From an uncultured Alphaproteobacteria bacterium (GTDB lineage: Bacteria > Pseudomonadota > Alphaproteobacteria > HIMB59 > GCA-002718135): a stretch of 64,000 nt of DNA. Below, one piece after another: positions 16,534 to 25,188 of the stretch. The stretch is from positions 1 to 64,000 of the forward strand of contig CACOPD010000005.1 in assembly GCA_902628835.1 (NCBI GenBank), given 5' to 3'. Positions within the stretch are counted from its first letter, which is position 1; the number at the start of each line of letters is the position of its first letter. Below the pieces are notes generated by a model. The model had not been told where the DNA came from. It did no database searches and saw only the letters and a list, made by a program, of their open reading frames with translations. The translations under genes and the position numbers were made by a program.

Positions 16534-17109
16534 TTACGCTTGTTTAGCTAAAAAAGACTGTCTTGCTTCTTCTAAATAGGGACGAAAATGTTCAACATCT
16601 GGAGTTTTTTTATCTAGAATTTTTGCTAAATCATCAAATCTTCTAAGCTCTACTGCTTCATCCATAAAAGGTTTGCTTATAAACGCATCTGCTTCTTCTT
16701 TTGTGAAAGGACCACCTTGAACTTTTAATGAAAGTTTTGATGCTTCTGATAGACTATCATAATAACCTTCTTCAACACTTGATAAATATCTTTTTGAGTC
16801 AACATGTGCTCTAATTGGTAGAATAACATCCTCACCAAAATATTTTTTTAAAAAATCAGCACCTAAATTTTCATGATGACCATCTTTCCCTTCATGAATG
16901 GGATCGCCATCCTCATAGATAAGGTGGCCAACATCATGCAGTAATGCTGCAGCAATTGTTGGTCCTGGTAATTTATGTTTTTCAGCAAGTTCAGCACATT
17001 GGAGTGCGTGCTCAAGCTGGGTCACATCTTCATTACCATATTGAATATCAGCACCTTTTGTTTTCAAAAGATCTAAGAGATAATCTACGATATTTTCTTC
17101 CATTCTCAT
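16534..17109 (-). CDS. phnZ: PhnZ-like HD-domain mixed-valent di-iron oxygenase
   Basis: The 191-residue HD protein matches the phosphonate-associated HDIG family. It has His34, the His58-Asp59 pair in LLHDVGH, His79 in HHENLGA and RAHVDSKRYL near 100-109. A Tyr24-x-x-Glu27 pair (YGNE) matches the substrate-gating residues described for PhnZ. PhnZ oxidatively cleaves the C-P bond of (R)-2-amino-1-hydroxyethylphosphonate to glycine and phosphate. The hydroxylase PhnY* that makes this substrate is not in the window. Start may be at either Met of MRMEE. Divergent from phnW. Confidence 0.85.
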   Translation of the reverse strand: MRMEENIVDYLLDLLKTKGADIQYGNEDVTQLEHALQCAELAEKHKLPGPTIAAALLHDVGHLIYEDGDPIHEGKDGHHENLGADFLKKYFGEDVILPIRAHVDSKRYLSSVEEGYYDSLSEASKLSLKVQGGPFTKEEADAFISKPFMDEAVELRRFDDLAKILDKKTPDVEHFRPYLEEARQSFLAKQA

Positions 17110-17197
17110 TTATAATTAACTTATTAGAAAATAAATTCAATTCTAACTTTAATAAGATTGATCAAATTTATAATAATATTTATTAAGTAAATATTTA

Positions 17198-18295
17198 ATG
17201 GATAAAAAATTATTAACCCCTGGTCCTCTCACGACATCGATGTCAACAAAAGAGGCTATGCTTCATGATTGGGGTTCGAGAGATACAAAATTTATTGATC
17301 TCAATGCATCAATTAGAGATTCCCTTGTTAAATTAATAGACGGTGAAGATAAATATCAATGTGTTCCAATGCAGGGAAGTGGAACTTTTGCTGTAGAATC
17401 TATGGTGAGCTCTCTTACTCAAAAAGATTCTAAAATTCTAATTCTGATCAATGGTGCTTACGGACAAAGAATGAAAAAAATGTGCACTTATTTAGGAAGA
17501 GATTTTATTGAATATGAAGTTGCTGAACATGAAGTACATGAAATCAACAAAATTGAAGAGTTAATTGATAGCAACAACTTAACACACGTCTTTGCTGTAT
17601 ATTGTGAAACAACATCGGGTATTTTAAATCCTATTGAAGAAATTGCAAAATTAGTTGAAATGAAAAATTTATCGTTGTTCATCGATGCAATGAGTGCCTT
17701 TGGTGCACTACCCTTAAGTTCTAAAACAACTACTTTTGATGCTGTAGCCGCTTCATCAAATAAATGCTTAGAAGGTGTGCCAGGTGTTGGTTTCATTCTT
17801 GTTAAAAATGAAGTTATTCAAAATGCAAAAGGCAATAGTCATTCACTAAGTCTAGACTTATATGATCAATGGCAAGCAATGGAAAAAAATAAACAATGGC
17901 GATTTACACCTCCAACACATGTATTGGCTGCATTCAATCAAGCTATTGAGGAACATAAACAACAAGGTGGTGTAGAAGGAAGAGGTAAAAGATATAAAAA
18001 AAATTGTGAAATTATTTGTAATGGAATGAAAGAGTTGGGATTTGAGCAACTACTTCCTGATAATTTGCAAGCACCAATTATTATTACGTTTAAACAACCT
18101 AATGATCCTAAATTTAACTTTGAGAAATTTTATAATGCTCTTAGTGAAAAAGATTTTTTAATTTATCCAGGAAAACTAACAGTGGCAGAAACTTTTAGAA
18201 TTGGGTGTATTGGTAATTTAGATGAACAAGACATGATGGATACAATAAAAGCTGTAAAAGAAGTCGTTACTGAATTGGGATTAACATTAAACTAA
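17198..18295 (+). CDS. phnW: 2-aminoethylphosphonate-pyruvate transaminase
   Basis: PhnW moves the amino group of 2-aminoethylphosphonate to pyruvate, giving phosphonoacetaldehyde and alanine. The 365-residue class V aminotransferase begins LLTPGPLTTS and has ETTSGILNPIEE near 144, FIDAMSAFG, SSNKCLEGVPG near 187 with the PLP lysine, and GNSHSLSLDLYDQW. This resembles Salmonella PhnW closely in my recollection. Phosphonoacetaldehyde would then pass to PhnY (30770) and PhnA (32209). It starts a two-gene unit with the cupin and is divergent from phnZ across an 88-base spacer with no clear operator. Confidence 0.93.
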   Translation: MDKKLLTPGPLTTSMSTKEAMLHDWGSRDTKFIDLNASIRDSLVKLIDGEDKYQCVPMQGSGTFAVESMVSSLTQKDSKILILINGAYGQRMKKMCTYLGRDFIEYEVAEHEVHEINKIEELIDSNNLTHVFAVYCETTSGILNPIEEIAKLVEMKNLSLFIDAMSAFGALPLSSKTTTFDAVAASSNKCLEGVPGVGFILVKNEVIQNAKGNSHSLSLDLYDQWQAMEKNKQWRFTPPTHVLAAFNQAIEEHKQQGGVEGRGKRYKKNCEIICNGMKELGFEQLLPDNLQAPIIITFKQPNDPKFNFEKFYNALSEKDFLIYPGKLTVAETFRIGCIGNLDEQDMMDTIKAVKEVVTELGLTLN

Positions 18296-18302
18296 CAAAA
18301 CA

Positions 18303-18935
18303 ATGACAAAAGAAGTTGAAATACCATTAGTTAAAGCAACAAATGAAAATCTTAAAGGATATGGGTATTTAATCGATACTTTTGAAAAAAGTGATATTGA
18401 AATTGTTACCTGGCCAAAACAAGGATGGCGCGACATAGAAGAGGGAACAGGAAATGAAGGTGGAACTACCGAAGGTTCTTTTGATACATGGTGGCAAGGT
18501 GACGTACTTTATGGACAAAATAATGCTGTCCAACATAAGAGCGATTATGAAGTAGATGGAAAATATATACTGGGTTATGCCAATAATCCTGATCAAGAAT
18601 TACAAAAAGATAAATATTCAGATCCAACAAAAATATTTCTATGGCATGCAAATTATCATCCTGATGGAGGTCAGCTTTTTTTTCCTACAGAAAATAAACC
18701 ATTTATTTGTCCTTTAGCTTTACCAACAGACGACATTGAACCAGAACATTTTAAAGCATTTTATTGTGACGGATCAAAAGGTTTATATATTCATCCAAAT
18801 ATTTGGCATGAAGGGGTGTTTCCAGTTTCAGAAAAACAGTCATTTCAAGGAAAACAAGGTAAAGTACATGCAAGAGTTAGCATCGACCTGAAGGAAGAGT
18901 TTAACAAATATATTTACTTTAAGACAAATATTTAA
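18303..18935 (+). CDS. Ureidoglycolate-lyase-like cupin protein
   Basis: The 210-residue protein starts IPLVKATNENLKGYGYLIDT and has FLWHANYHPDGGQLFFP near residues 114-130, FICPLALPTDDIEPEHFKAFYCDG near 135-158 and GLYIHPNIWHEGVFPV near 161-176. The last part recalls the G-x4-H-x4-WH pattern of AllA ureidoglycolate lyase. The His-rich sites suggest metal binding. It starts 7 bases after phnW in the same direction, so I infer a role in aminophosphonate catabolism or in handling its amino/hydroxy intermediates. A genuine ureidoglycolate lyase in purine catabolism is the alternative, but no purine-catabolism gene is nearby. Confidence 0.6.
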   Translation: MTKEVEIPLVKATNENLKGYGYLIDTFEKSDIEIVTWPKQGWRDIEEGTGNEGGTTEGSFDTWWQGDVLYGQNNAVQHKSDYEVDGKYILGYANNPDQELQKDKYSDPTKIFLWHANYHPDGGQLFFPTENKPFICPLALPTDDIEPEHFKAFYCDGSKGLYIHPNIWHEGVFPVSEKQSFQGKQGKVHARVSIDLKEEFNKYIYFKTNI

Positions 18936-20377
18936 CTATATTCTTTAGAATAAAAGCTTGAAAACAAGATTGGTTGATCAAGATTTACATAATCAGTTTT
19001 AAGCTGGATAATTTTTTTTAAAACTTTTTCATCATTACCCATATAGGCAATCATAGATTTTATGTTCTTTTGTTTTAAAATACTTAATTCTTCTAGCTTA
19101 TCTCTAAGGGTATATTCAATTATTTTAGGATTATAATTTTCAATTATTTCATTTAATGTATTAAAGTCTTGTCTCCTTAGCATATAATTTAAATTGGGAT
19201 GAAAATTTATAATATCCATCATTATATTTTTATTTTCAGACCAAAAAAAACACTTATCTAAATAATTAAATTTATTAATGGTATTAATAACATCTTCTAC
19301 ATTTCCATCTTTGATTTCAGCATATAAATTTCCGTTATATAGTTCAACAATTTCTAATATATCTTCTAATTTAGGAATTTTCTGATTTGTGAAATCTGAA
19401 TTAAATTTTTTTCCTATTTCAATTTTATCCAAACTTGAAGAAAGAGTTTGTTTTACATATCCTTTATAATTTGAGGTTCTATTAAAAGTAGAGTCATGAT
19501 TAATTATTAATTTTTTATCTGCTGTTGTTCTAATATCAATTTCTACATGAGAAAAACCAAATGATAGTGCAAGTAAAGTTGATGCTAGTGAATTTTCTGG
19601 TGCTATACTATTAAGACCACGATGACATACAACCTGAACTGGCCATTCACTATTATTTTTAAAAATTGGGTTAACAAGTTCTGGTTGATTAGAACAAATG
19701 CCTAAAACTGGTAAATTCCTTAATATCTTCATTCTTTCTGGATTTTCTTCATGCCATATAACAACTTTTTGATTTTGCTTTTCACACTTTTGAAAGAAAT
19801 TATCGTCTAATAGTTTTTCTGGATTTTCTAATTTTTCCCAGCACAAATGAATAATATCAGCAGCCTTAGCATACTCAAATGGATTAAAACCAGGAGGAAC
19901 AAGAATGGCGTAAGGATAAGAATTATCAAGTTTTTTTAATTCCTTTATCAACTCTATATTAAATGAACCAATGATTACTCTTTGATAATTATATTTTTTT
20001 AGTAATTTAATTAGAATATTAGAAACATATCTAGCTTTAATATCGAGATAAATTCCTACATTTAGTTTTATAGCAAGCTTAAGAACATCTTCAAAGAGAG
20101 GTGCAGTGTTTATAGGTAGTTTAGTTCTTATTTCTTGAAGATACAAATTAATAATATTTTCACCAGTATCTAGGAATGAATCATGAAAAACAATTAGATG
20201 TTTGTCTTTAGTTATTTGTACATCAACCTCCCAAAAATTTGCACCAATTTTAGCAGCAAAGAAAAAGGATTCTATTGTATTTTCTTGATAATAAGTGCTG
20301 GCTCCTCTGTGCGCAATAGAGTAGGGTTTATGAGGACTTAACCAATTTTCATTTGAGTCTTTTTCCATTTTTATCAA
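18932..20377 (-). CDS. Tandem-domain glycerophosphodiester phosphodiesterase
   Basis: The 481-residue protein contains two GDPD domains in one chain. Domain 1 has His23-Arg24, Glu32, Glu50-x-Asp52 and His65-Asp66. Domain 2 has His252-Arg253, Glu261, Glu279-x-Asp281 and His294-Asp295. Both keep the core HR...E...ExD...HD residues, although domain 1 has Asp instead of Glu in its later IxK strand. GDPDs release glycerol-3-phosphate from deacylated phospholipids. There is no signal peptide, so it acts in the cytoplasm on imported substrate. It overlaps the ABC ATPase gene upstream, placing it in the importer operon. Start could also be the second Met. Confidence 0.88.
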   Translation of the reverse strand: MIKMEKDSNENWLSPHKPYSIAHRGASTYYQENTIESFFFAAKIGANFWEVDVQITKDKHLIVFHDSFLDTGENIINLYLQEIRTKLPINTAPLFEDVLKLAIKLNVGIYLDIKARYVSNILIKLLKKYNYQRVIIGSFNIELIKELKKLDNSYPYAILVPPGFNPFEYAKAADIIHLCWEKLENPEKLLDDNFFQKCEKQNQKVVIWHEENPERMKILRNLPVLGICSNQPELVNPIFKNNSEWPVQVVCHRGLNSIAPENSLASTLLALSFGFSHVEIDIRTTADKKLIINHDSTFNRTSNYKGYVKQTLSSSLDKIEIGKKFNSDFTNQKIPKLEDILEIVELYNGNLYAEIKDGNVEDVINTINKFNYLDKCFFWSENKNIMMDIINFHPNLNYMLRRQDFNTLNEIIENYNPKIIEYTLRDKLEELSILKQKNIKSMIAYMGNDEKVLKKIIQLKTDYVNLDQPILFSSFYSKEYS

Positions 20378-21401
20378 ATAAGAGTAAACCTTCTTTCATT
20401 ATTCCCCAATTAACATTACTGTTTAATTCAACTCTATTTTCTGATGGCTGAATTGATCTTATGGTTATATTATTGTTAAAACCAACATCATACAAATCCT
20501 CTCGTCCTTGTGTTTCAACAAATGTAATTTTTCCAGAAACTTTATTTTCATATTGTGGACCAAAATGCTCAGGTCTGATACCTAAAACAATTTCTGTGTT
20601 TTCAGAAATATTTAATCCAGTATTTAAGTTAATTTTTAGATTCCCAGCAATAAACATTCCGTTGTTAAAAACTCCATTGAGGAAAGATATTGGAGGATTG
20701 CCAATGAAACCAGCAACAAACTTATCTATTGGATTTTTATACATTTCATCTGGAGTAGATAATTGAATAATTTTTCCATCCTTCATTAAAGCAATTCTAT
20801 CGCACATCGACATTGCTTCAACTTGATCATGGGTTACAAGAATTGCAGTAATTCCAGTTTCTTTTTGTATTCTTTTTATTTCAGAACGCATTTCTAATCT
20901 AAGTTTAGCATCTAGGTTAGCAAGGGGTTCATCTAATAATAATACATCTGGTTCTCTGATTAAAGCTCTCGCTAATGCTACTCGTTGTTGCTGGCCACCT
21001 GAAAGCTGTGCAGGCTTTCTTTTAAGTAATTCGGGAATGTAGACAAGATTGGCTATCTCTTGAACTTTTTGATCAATAATTTTTGAATCAAGTTTTTTTA
21101 ATTTTAATGGAAAAGCAATATTTTCGTAAACAGTCATGTGTGGATACAAAGCATAGTTTTGAAAAACAACACCAACATTTCTTTGTTGGGAAGGTACGTT
21201 TGACATATCTTTTTGATCAAATAAAAGTTTACCTGAATTCATTCTGTAAATTCCACATATAGAAAAAAGTGTTGTAGATTTTCCACATCCTGATGGACCT
21301 AAAAGTGCTAACATTTCTCCACTATGAACAGTAAGATCTAAATTTTCAATTACAGATACAGGACCAAAAGATTTACTAAATTTTTCTAAAACTAATTTCA
21401 T
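20349..21401 (-). CDS. ugpC: ABC transporter ATPase, UgpC/MalK type
   Basis: The 350-residue ATPase has Walker A GPSGCGKST near residues 35-43, signature LSGGQQQR near 134-141 and Walker B VLLLDEP, plus a C-terminal MalK-like regulatory domain (VLGIRPEHFGP). It energises the two permeases encoded just upstream. Gene order binding protein - permease - permease - ATPase - phosphodiesterase indicates an importer for glycerol-3-phosphate or, more likely, glycerophosphodiesters. The symbol reflects family resemblance, not proven substrate. Confidence 0.85.
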   Translation of the reverse strand: MKLVLEKFSKSFGPVSVIENLDLTVHSGEMLALLGPSGCGKSTTLFSICGIYRMNSGKLLFDQKDMSNVPSQQRNVGVVFQNYALYPHMTVYENIAFPLKLKKLDSKIIDQKVQEIANLVYIPELLKRKPAQLSGGQQQRVALARALIREPDVLLLDEPLANLDAKLRLEMRSEIKRIQKETGITAILVTHDQVEAMSMCDRIALMKDGKIIQLSTPDEMYKNPIDKFVAGFIGNPPISFLNGVFNNGMFIAGNLKINLNTGLNISENTEIVLGIRPEHFGPQYENKVSGKITFVETQGREDLYDVGFNNNITIRSIQPSENRVELNSNVNWGIMKEGLLLFDKNGKRLK

Positions 21402-22228
21402 TATCCTTTTGTACCCCCTCCATATATATTCATTAATTTTTTTTGAAACACTATGTAGATAATAATGACTGGTATTGCATAAAATGTTCCAACTGATTTA
21501 AATAGATTAAAATCAAATTTGTTATCATCAAGTATAAGTGCAGATAGATAGGTTGATAGTACCTGTACATCACTACTTGGTGCCAGAACTAGAGGTAATA
21601 CAAATTCACTCCATCCTGATAAAAAAGAAAAAATTAGTAAAGCTGCAATTCCTGGTTGTACTTGTGGTAAAATAAGTTTTCGCCAAACAGTAAATCTGCT
21701 TGCACCGTCTTGAATACCGGCCATTTCAATTTCCCAAGGAACTGTATCGTAAAATCCTTTCATTATCCAAACACCAAACGGTAATTCTAAAGCTGATTTT
21801 ACAAGTATGACGCCTAATAGGGTGTTGTACAAACCCATGATTTGTAGGGTTAAAAAGATAGCAACAATGAGAGAGATAGTTGGAAAAGCATGCAACATTA
21901 TTAAACCGGCAAGAAAAATTTTTCTTCCGGGAATATCTAAACGAGAAAGAACATATCCTGATGTCATGGATAGTGAGGTAACCATAATTGAGGTTGTGCT
22001 TGCAAAAATAAAGGTATTAAAAGTTACGGTCCAAATATAGGACTCTCCTGTTTTTGGTGTTTCCCATAAAAATCTCCAATGCTCTAATGTAAAACTACTT
22101 GGCCAAATACCGCCAGGAGCAGGATTTGTGAAATTATCTATTATCTGAAAAATGAACATTATTAATAGTGGCAAAGAAATTAATGTAAGTAACAATGTTA
22201 TTGGCCAAGAACGATAATAATTATTCAT
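21401..22228 (-). CDS. ugpE: ABC transporter permease, UgpE/MalG type
   Basis: The 275-residue inner-membrane permease has six hydrophobic segments and the EAA loop for ATPase contact (MAGIQDGASRFTVWRKLILPQVQPG near residues 177-200). It abuts the ATPase gene (shared base) and the partner permease (22229), so it belongs to the same operon. Substrate specificity comes from the binding protein at 23588. Confidence 0.88.
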   Translation of the reverse strand: MNNYYRSWPITLLLTLISLPLLIMFIFQIIDNFTNPAPGGIWPSSFTLEHWRFLWETPKTGESYIWTVTFNTFIFASTTSIMVTSLSMTSGYVLSRLDIPGRKIFLAGLIMLHAFPTISLIVAIFLTLQIMGLYNTLLGVILVKSALELPFGVWIMKGFYDTVPWEIEMAGIQDGASRFTVWRKLILPQVQPGIAALLIFSFLSGWSEFVLPLVLAPSSDVQVLSTYLSALILDDNKFDFNLFKSVGTFYAIPVIIIYIVFQKKLMNIYGGGTKG

Positions 22229-23530
22229 TTATCCCTCAATCCTTGGTTTAGTTACTAGGTCCTTAAAGTTAAAAAATTTCAAATAGAATAAGCTAGCAAT
22301 TATTCCTATTATTACTAAGACCAAAGCATAAGTAGCACCTAAGCCATATTGTAAATTACCTGCATAATTTTGCAGTGCTGTGTGATATGCAGCTAAAGCC
22401 CAAACTTCGGTGGATCTACCTGGTCCTCCATTTGTCGCTAATAAAATGTATTCAAATGAAGTTAATAATGACAAAGTTTGATAGGCCGTTGTAAACATTA
22501 TTGGCCATCTTAATTGAGGAATTATTATATTCCATATTTGTTGCCATCTATTTGCACCATCAACCTCAGATGCATATAACATTGATGATGGTATGGCCTT
22601 AATTGCTGACGAAAATAGTATCATTCCAAAAGATGCTCCAACAAATCCATTTATTAATACTATAACTGTCCAAGCATGAACTGGAGAATCCATCATCCAA
22701 TTTTTTGGTGATGCACCAAAGTAAGTCGACATTTGTGAAATAAATCCAGTATCCCAAGTGAACCATTTCCACATCAGAACATATAATACTGGAGGAAGTA
22801 TCCTTGGCAAAAACCAAATAGTTCTAAATGTAGACGCTGTTTTTGATGGTAAATAAAATGTAGAAATTGCCAAAAACAAACCAAAAACTACATTAAATGT
22901 TAAAGTAAAAGAGACATAAATAAGTGTATAAAATGCAAACTTATAAGAAGATGGTAAACTATAAATTAATTTGAAATTATTATTGGTCCAAGACCAACCA
23001 GTATAACTTTCTTTAATAATAACATCCCTATCATTTTGGTCTATTTCAAGCTTTATTAAATTTTCCTCGAAAATAGACTTGCTATCAAACCTTTCATTAA
23101 TAATTGATTCTTTAAATATTTCAGCGATCTCTTTTCTATCACGTGTTTTTTTAATTTTATTCTTTTTTAATTTTTTAAGTGCTCTCTCTAAATCTTTTCT
23201 ATTTGAAAATTTTTCACCAAAATATAAAGACTTAATTTCATTTGAGAGAGATTCTTTATATTTTTCACTTATAATTTTTAAACCTTCTTCATTAATTGAG
23301 TACCCAGCATTTTCAAGTTTTTCAATAGTATCATTTTGAATATTATATTTTTTTATTTCTTTAATAGTTTCTTGATTAATTAAATACTCTCCTCCTTTTA
23401 TGCCTGTTGATGTTGACATATTTGTAAATGAAAAAAAAGCAGTCATAACAACTGGTGTTAGAAAAAATAATAAAACCATTATTAGTACTGGAGATATAAA
23501 AATAAAACCAAACCAGTTTATTCTATTCAT
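22229..23530 (-). CDS. ugpA: ABC transporter permease with MalF-like periplasmic insertion
   Basis: This 433-residue permease is about 130 residues longer than a usual UgpA. The extra part, roughly residues 45-175, lies right after the first membrane segment and is charged, Lys/Glu-rich and helical, in the place where MalF carries its P2 periplasmic loop. The C-terminal part is standard, with the EAA loop ASEVDGANRWQQIWNIIIPQLRWP near 324-347. It pairs with the permease at 21401. The insertion may contact the binding protein. Assignment to the importer is firm; the substrate is inferred from the phosphodiesterase in the operon. Confidence 0.85.
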   Translation of the reverse strand: MNRINWFGFIFISPVLIMVLLFFLTPVVMTAFFSFTNMSTSTGIKGGEYLINQETIKEIKKYNIQNDTIEKLENAGYSINEEGLKIISEKYKESLSNEIKSLYFGEKFSNRKDLERALKKLKKNKIKKTRDRKEIAEIFKESIINERFDSKSIFEENLIKLEIDQNDRDVIIKESYTGWSWTNNNFKLIYSLPSSYKFAFYTLIYVSFTLTFNVVFGLFLAISTFYLPSKTASTFRTIWFLPRILPPVLYVLMWKWFTWDTGFISQMSTYFGASPKNWMMDSPVHAWTVIVLINGFVGASFGMILFSSAIKAIPSSMLYASEVDGANRWQQIWNIIIPQLRWPIMFTTAYQTLSLLTSFEYILLATNGGPGRSTEVWALAAYHTALQNYAGNLQYGLGATYALVLVIIGIIASLFYLKFFNFKDLVTKPRIEG

Positions 23531-23547
23531 AATTTTTTATTAAAATA

Positions 23548-23570
23548 ACAGGAGTGAAATTCACTCCTGT
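23548..23570 (-). terminator. Intra-operon hairpin after the binding-protein gene
   Basis: A perfect 9-bp stem (ACAGGAGTG / CACTCCTGT) with a 5-base loop lies in the 57-base gap between the binding-protein stop and the permease start, followed on the - strand by an A/T-rich tract without a clean T run. It probably causes partial termination or protects the upstream mRNA, so that binding protein is made in excess. Confidence 0.65.
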
Positions 23571-23587
23571 TTATTATTTGTAAAGTA

Positions 23588-24934
23588 TTATCTAACTAAT
23601 AAATCATCTCCAAGTTTTGAAGATAATTCGCTTTCAAGATCATTTACTGCATCTGCAGCAGATTTAGAACCAGTCCACACAGACTCTAAACCAGCCCACA
23701 TAGCTTCTGAAAATACACCATATTGTAAATGGTTAGGTTGAGCATTAGCTGATCCTAAAAGTACTTCAGTTGCTTCCGCAGCCCATTGGTCATTTGCATA
23801 AAGTCCAACATTAGATTGTTGTTTAGAAATACCTAAGTGTGCAGATTCAATAGCATGTAAAGAATTGATTCGAGGCTCTGAAGCAATCTTTACAAGCTGA
23901 GATGCAATATCTTGTAAATCCTCATCATTTTGATTTGTTACAAGATAAACTAGAGGATGCGTAATGGTATTTGCTCTTCCTCTGTCATTTCCTGCTGGAA
24001 TAAGAGTGAATTGAATTGTCCCGAAGAAATCATCATTTCCTTCTTTTCCAGTATATCTAGCATAGTGCCATGTTCCACCATGCCAAAAAGCAGCTTTACC
24101 ATTTGCAACTTCATTGTACCATTGTCCCCAATCAGTACCAATATGATTTTTCTTTGTTACTCCTGCAGCGACTGCATCCGCGAAGAATTGATAAAATTCT
24201 TGCATTGAAGCTTTATCCAACAATAGTTTACCTGATGCAGAATCCATTAACTCACCACCAAACGATTGATAGAATTGTGCATAATCAGGACCATTAGACA
24301 CTCTAGGGTAAAAACCATAACCCTCTTCTACTAATCCCATTGATACAGCTTTCTTTGCATCTTCAAGAACATTTGCTAGGGTATAATCACCAGAAGCAAC
24401 TTTAGAAGGTAGTGCATCAATATCACTATCTGAGTAACCAATACCTTTTAGATATTCCTTCCAAAAGAAGAAAGGTCTACTTTCTGCATCTTGTGGAAGA
24501 CCGTATTGTATTCCGTTGTAAGCTGCAATTTCCATTAAGTTGTCATAAATATCATTTAATGGCCAAGCATCCATATCAAGATAATCTTCAACAGGAACAA
24601 TGTAACCTGCTTGACTCCATGGCGCTATGTCAAGGTGACTTGTAACAACTATGTTAGGGGCTGATCCATCTTCAGCTGCTAGGGTAACAGCTTGTTTAAA
24701 CTCTCCCCATCCACCAAAGTCTCTCTTACCTTCTACAGTGATATTAATTTCTTCTCCTTGTATTGCCATTTCACGAGTAAGTATATCAGCAGCCATCTTT
24801 ATAGCTTCCATTCTATAATAGTCAGCTTCGTTAGTTCCTCCGGCCCATACTGTAATTTTTACATCTTTTGCAATAGCATAACTAAAACTTAATAAAGTTA
24901 TAAGAAATGCTATAACAATTTTTTTAATATTCAT
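23588..24934 (-). CDS. ugpB: ABC transporter extracellular solute-binding protein, family 1
   Basis: The 448-residue periplasmic protein has a signal peptide (MNIKKIVIAFLITLLSFSYAIA-KD) and a family 1 binding fold (VKITVWAGGTNEADYYRMEAIKMAADIL, GWGEFKQAVTLAAEDGSAPNIVV). It is first in the importer operon with two permeases, an ATPase and a tandem GDPD, which points to glycerophosphodiesters or glycerol-3-phosphate as ligand. It has a strong GGGAGG ribosome binding site and a consensus-like promoter just upstream. Sugars remain possible from the family alone. Confidence 0.85.
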   Translation of the reverse strand: MNIKKIVIAFLITLLSFSYAIAKDVKITVWAGGTNEADYYRMEAIKMAADILTREMAIQGEEINITVEGKRDFGGWGEFKQAVTLAAEDGSAPNIVVTSHLDIAPWSQAGYIVPVEDYLDMDAWPLNDIYDNLMEIAAYNGIQYGLPQDAESRPFFFWKEYLKGIGYSDSDIDALPSKVASGDYTLANVLEDAKKAVSMGLVEEGYGFYPRVSNGPDYAQFYQSFGGELMDSASGKLLLDKASMQEFYQFFADAVAAGVTKKNHIGTDWGQWYNEVANGKAAFWHGGTWHYARYTGKEGNDDFFGTIQFTLIPAGNDRGRANTITHPLVYLVTNQNDEDLQDIASQLVKIASEPRINSLHAIESAHLGISKQQSNVGLYANDQWAAEATEVLLGSANAQPNHLQYGVFSEAMWAGLESVWTGSKSAADAVNDLESELSSKLGDDLLVR

Positions 24935-24962
24935 TTTATACCTCCCAAAATATTAATAGATT

Positions 24963-24991
24963 AATTAAGCATTGAAGAAAATGTATGTCAA
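24963..24991 (-). promoter_or_regulatory. Predicted sigma-70 promoter of the glycerophosphodiester importer operon
   Basis: On the - strand a perfect -35 TTGACA (24991-24986) is followed after 17 bases by a -10-like TTAATT (24968-24963). The transcript would start about 20-25 bases before the binding-protein ATG, leaving just enough leader for the GGGAGG ribosome binding site. The remaining spacer up to the divergent gene at 25189 is A/T-rich with nothing else I can name. Confidence 0.5.
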
Positions 24992-25188
24992 TTTCAAAAA
25001 AAATGGGAGGAATCTTGTATTTTTTTTAGTCTTACAAATTTAAAAATTAAAAAAACCAATTTATCATTATATTTTTTTGACATTAAAAATTCCTAGGTGA
25101 AAAAATATTTTTATACAAAAAATGTTAATAAAATTTTTAAAAGATTTTAGCTTAATTGATGAATAAATTGTTATAAAAACTGGATTAT

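Noticed and set aside
17198-18935. Aminotransferase plus cupin as a purine-degradation pair (PucG plus ureidoglycolate lyase)
   Set aside because: The aminotransferase has specific PhnW motifs (LLTPGPLTTS, GNSHSLSLDLYDQW) and no purine-catabolism gene is near, so PhnW is much more likely. The cupin assignment stays open.
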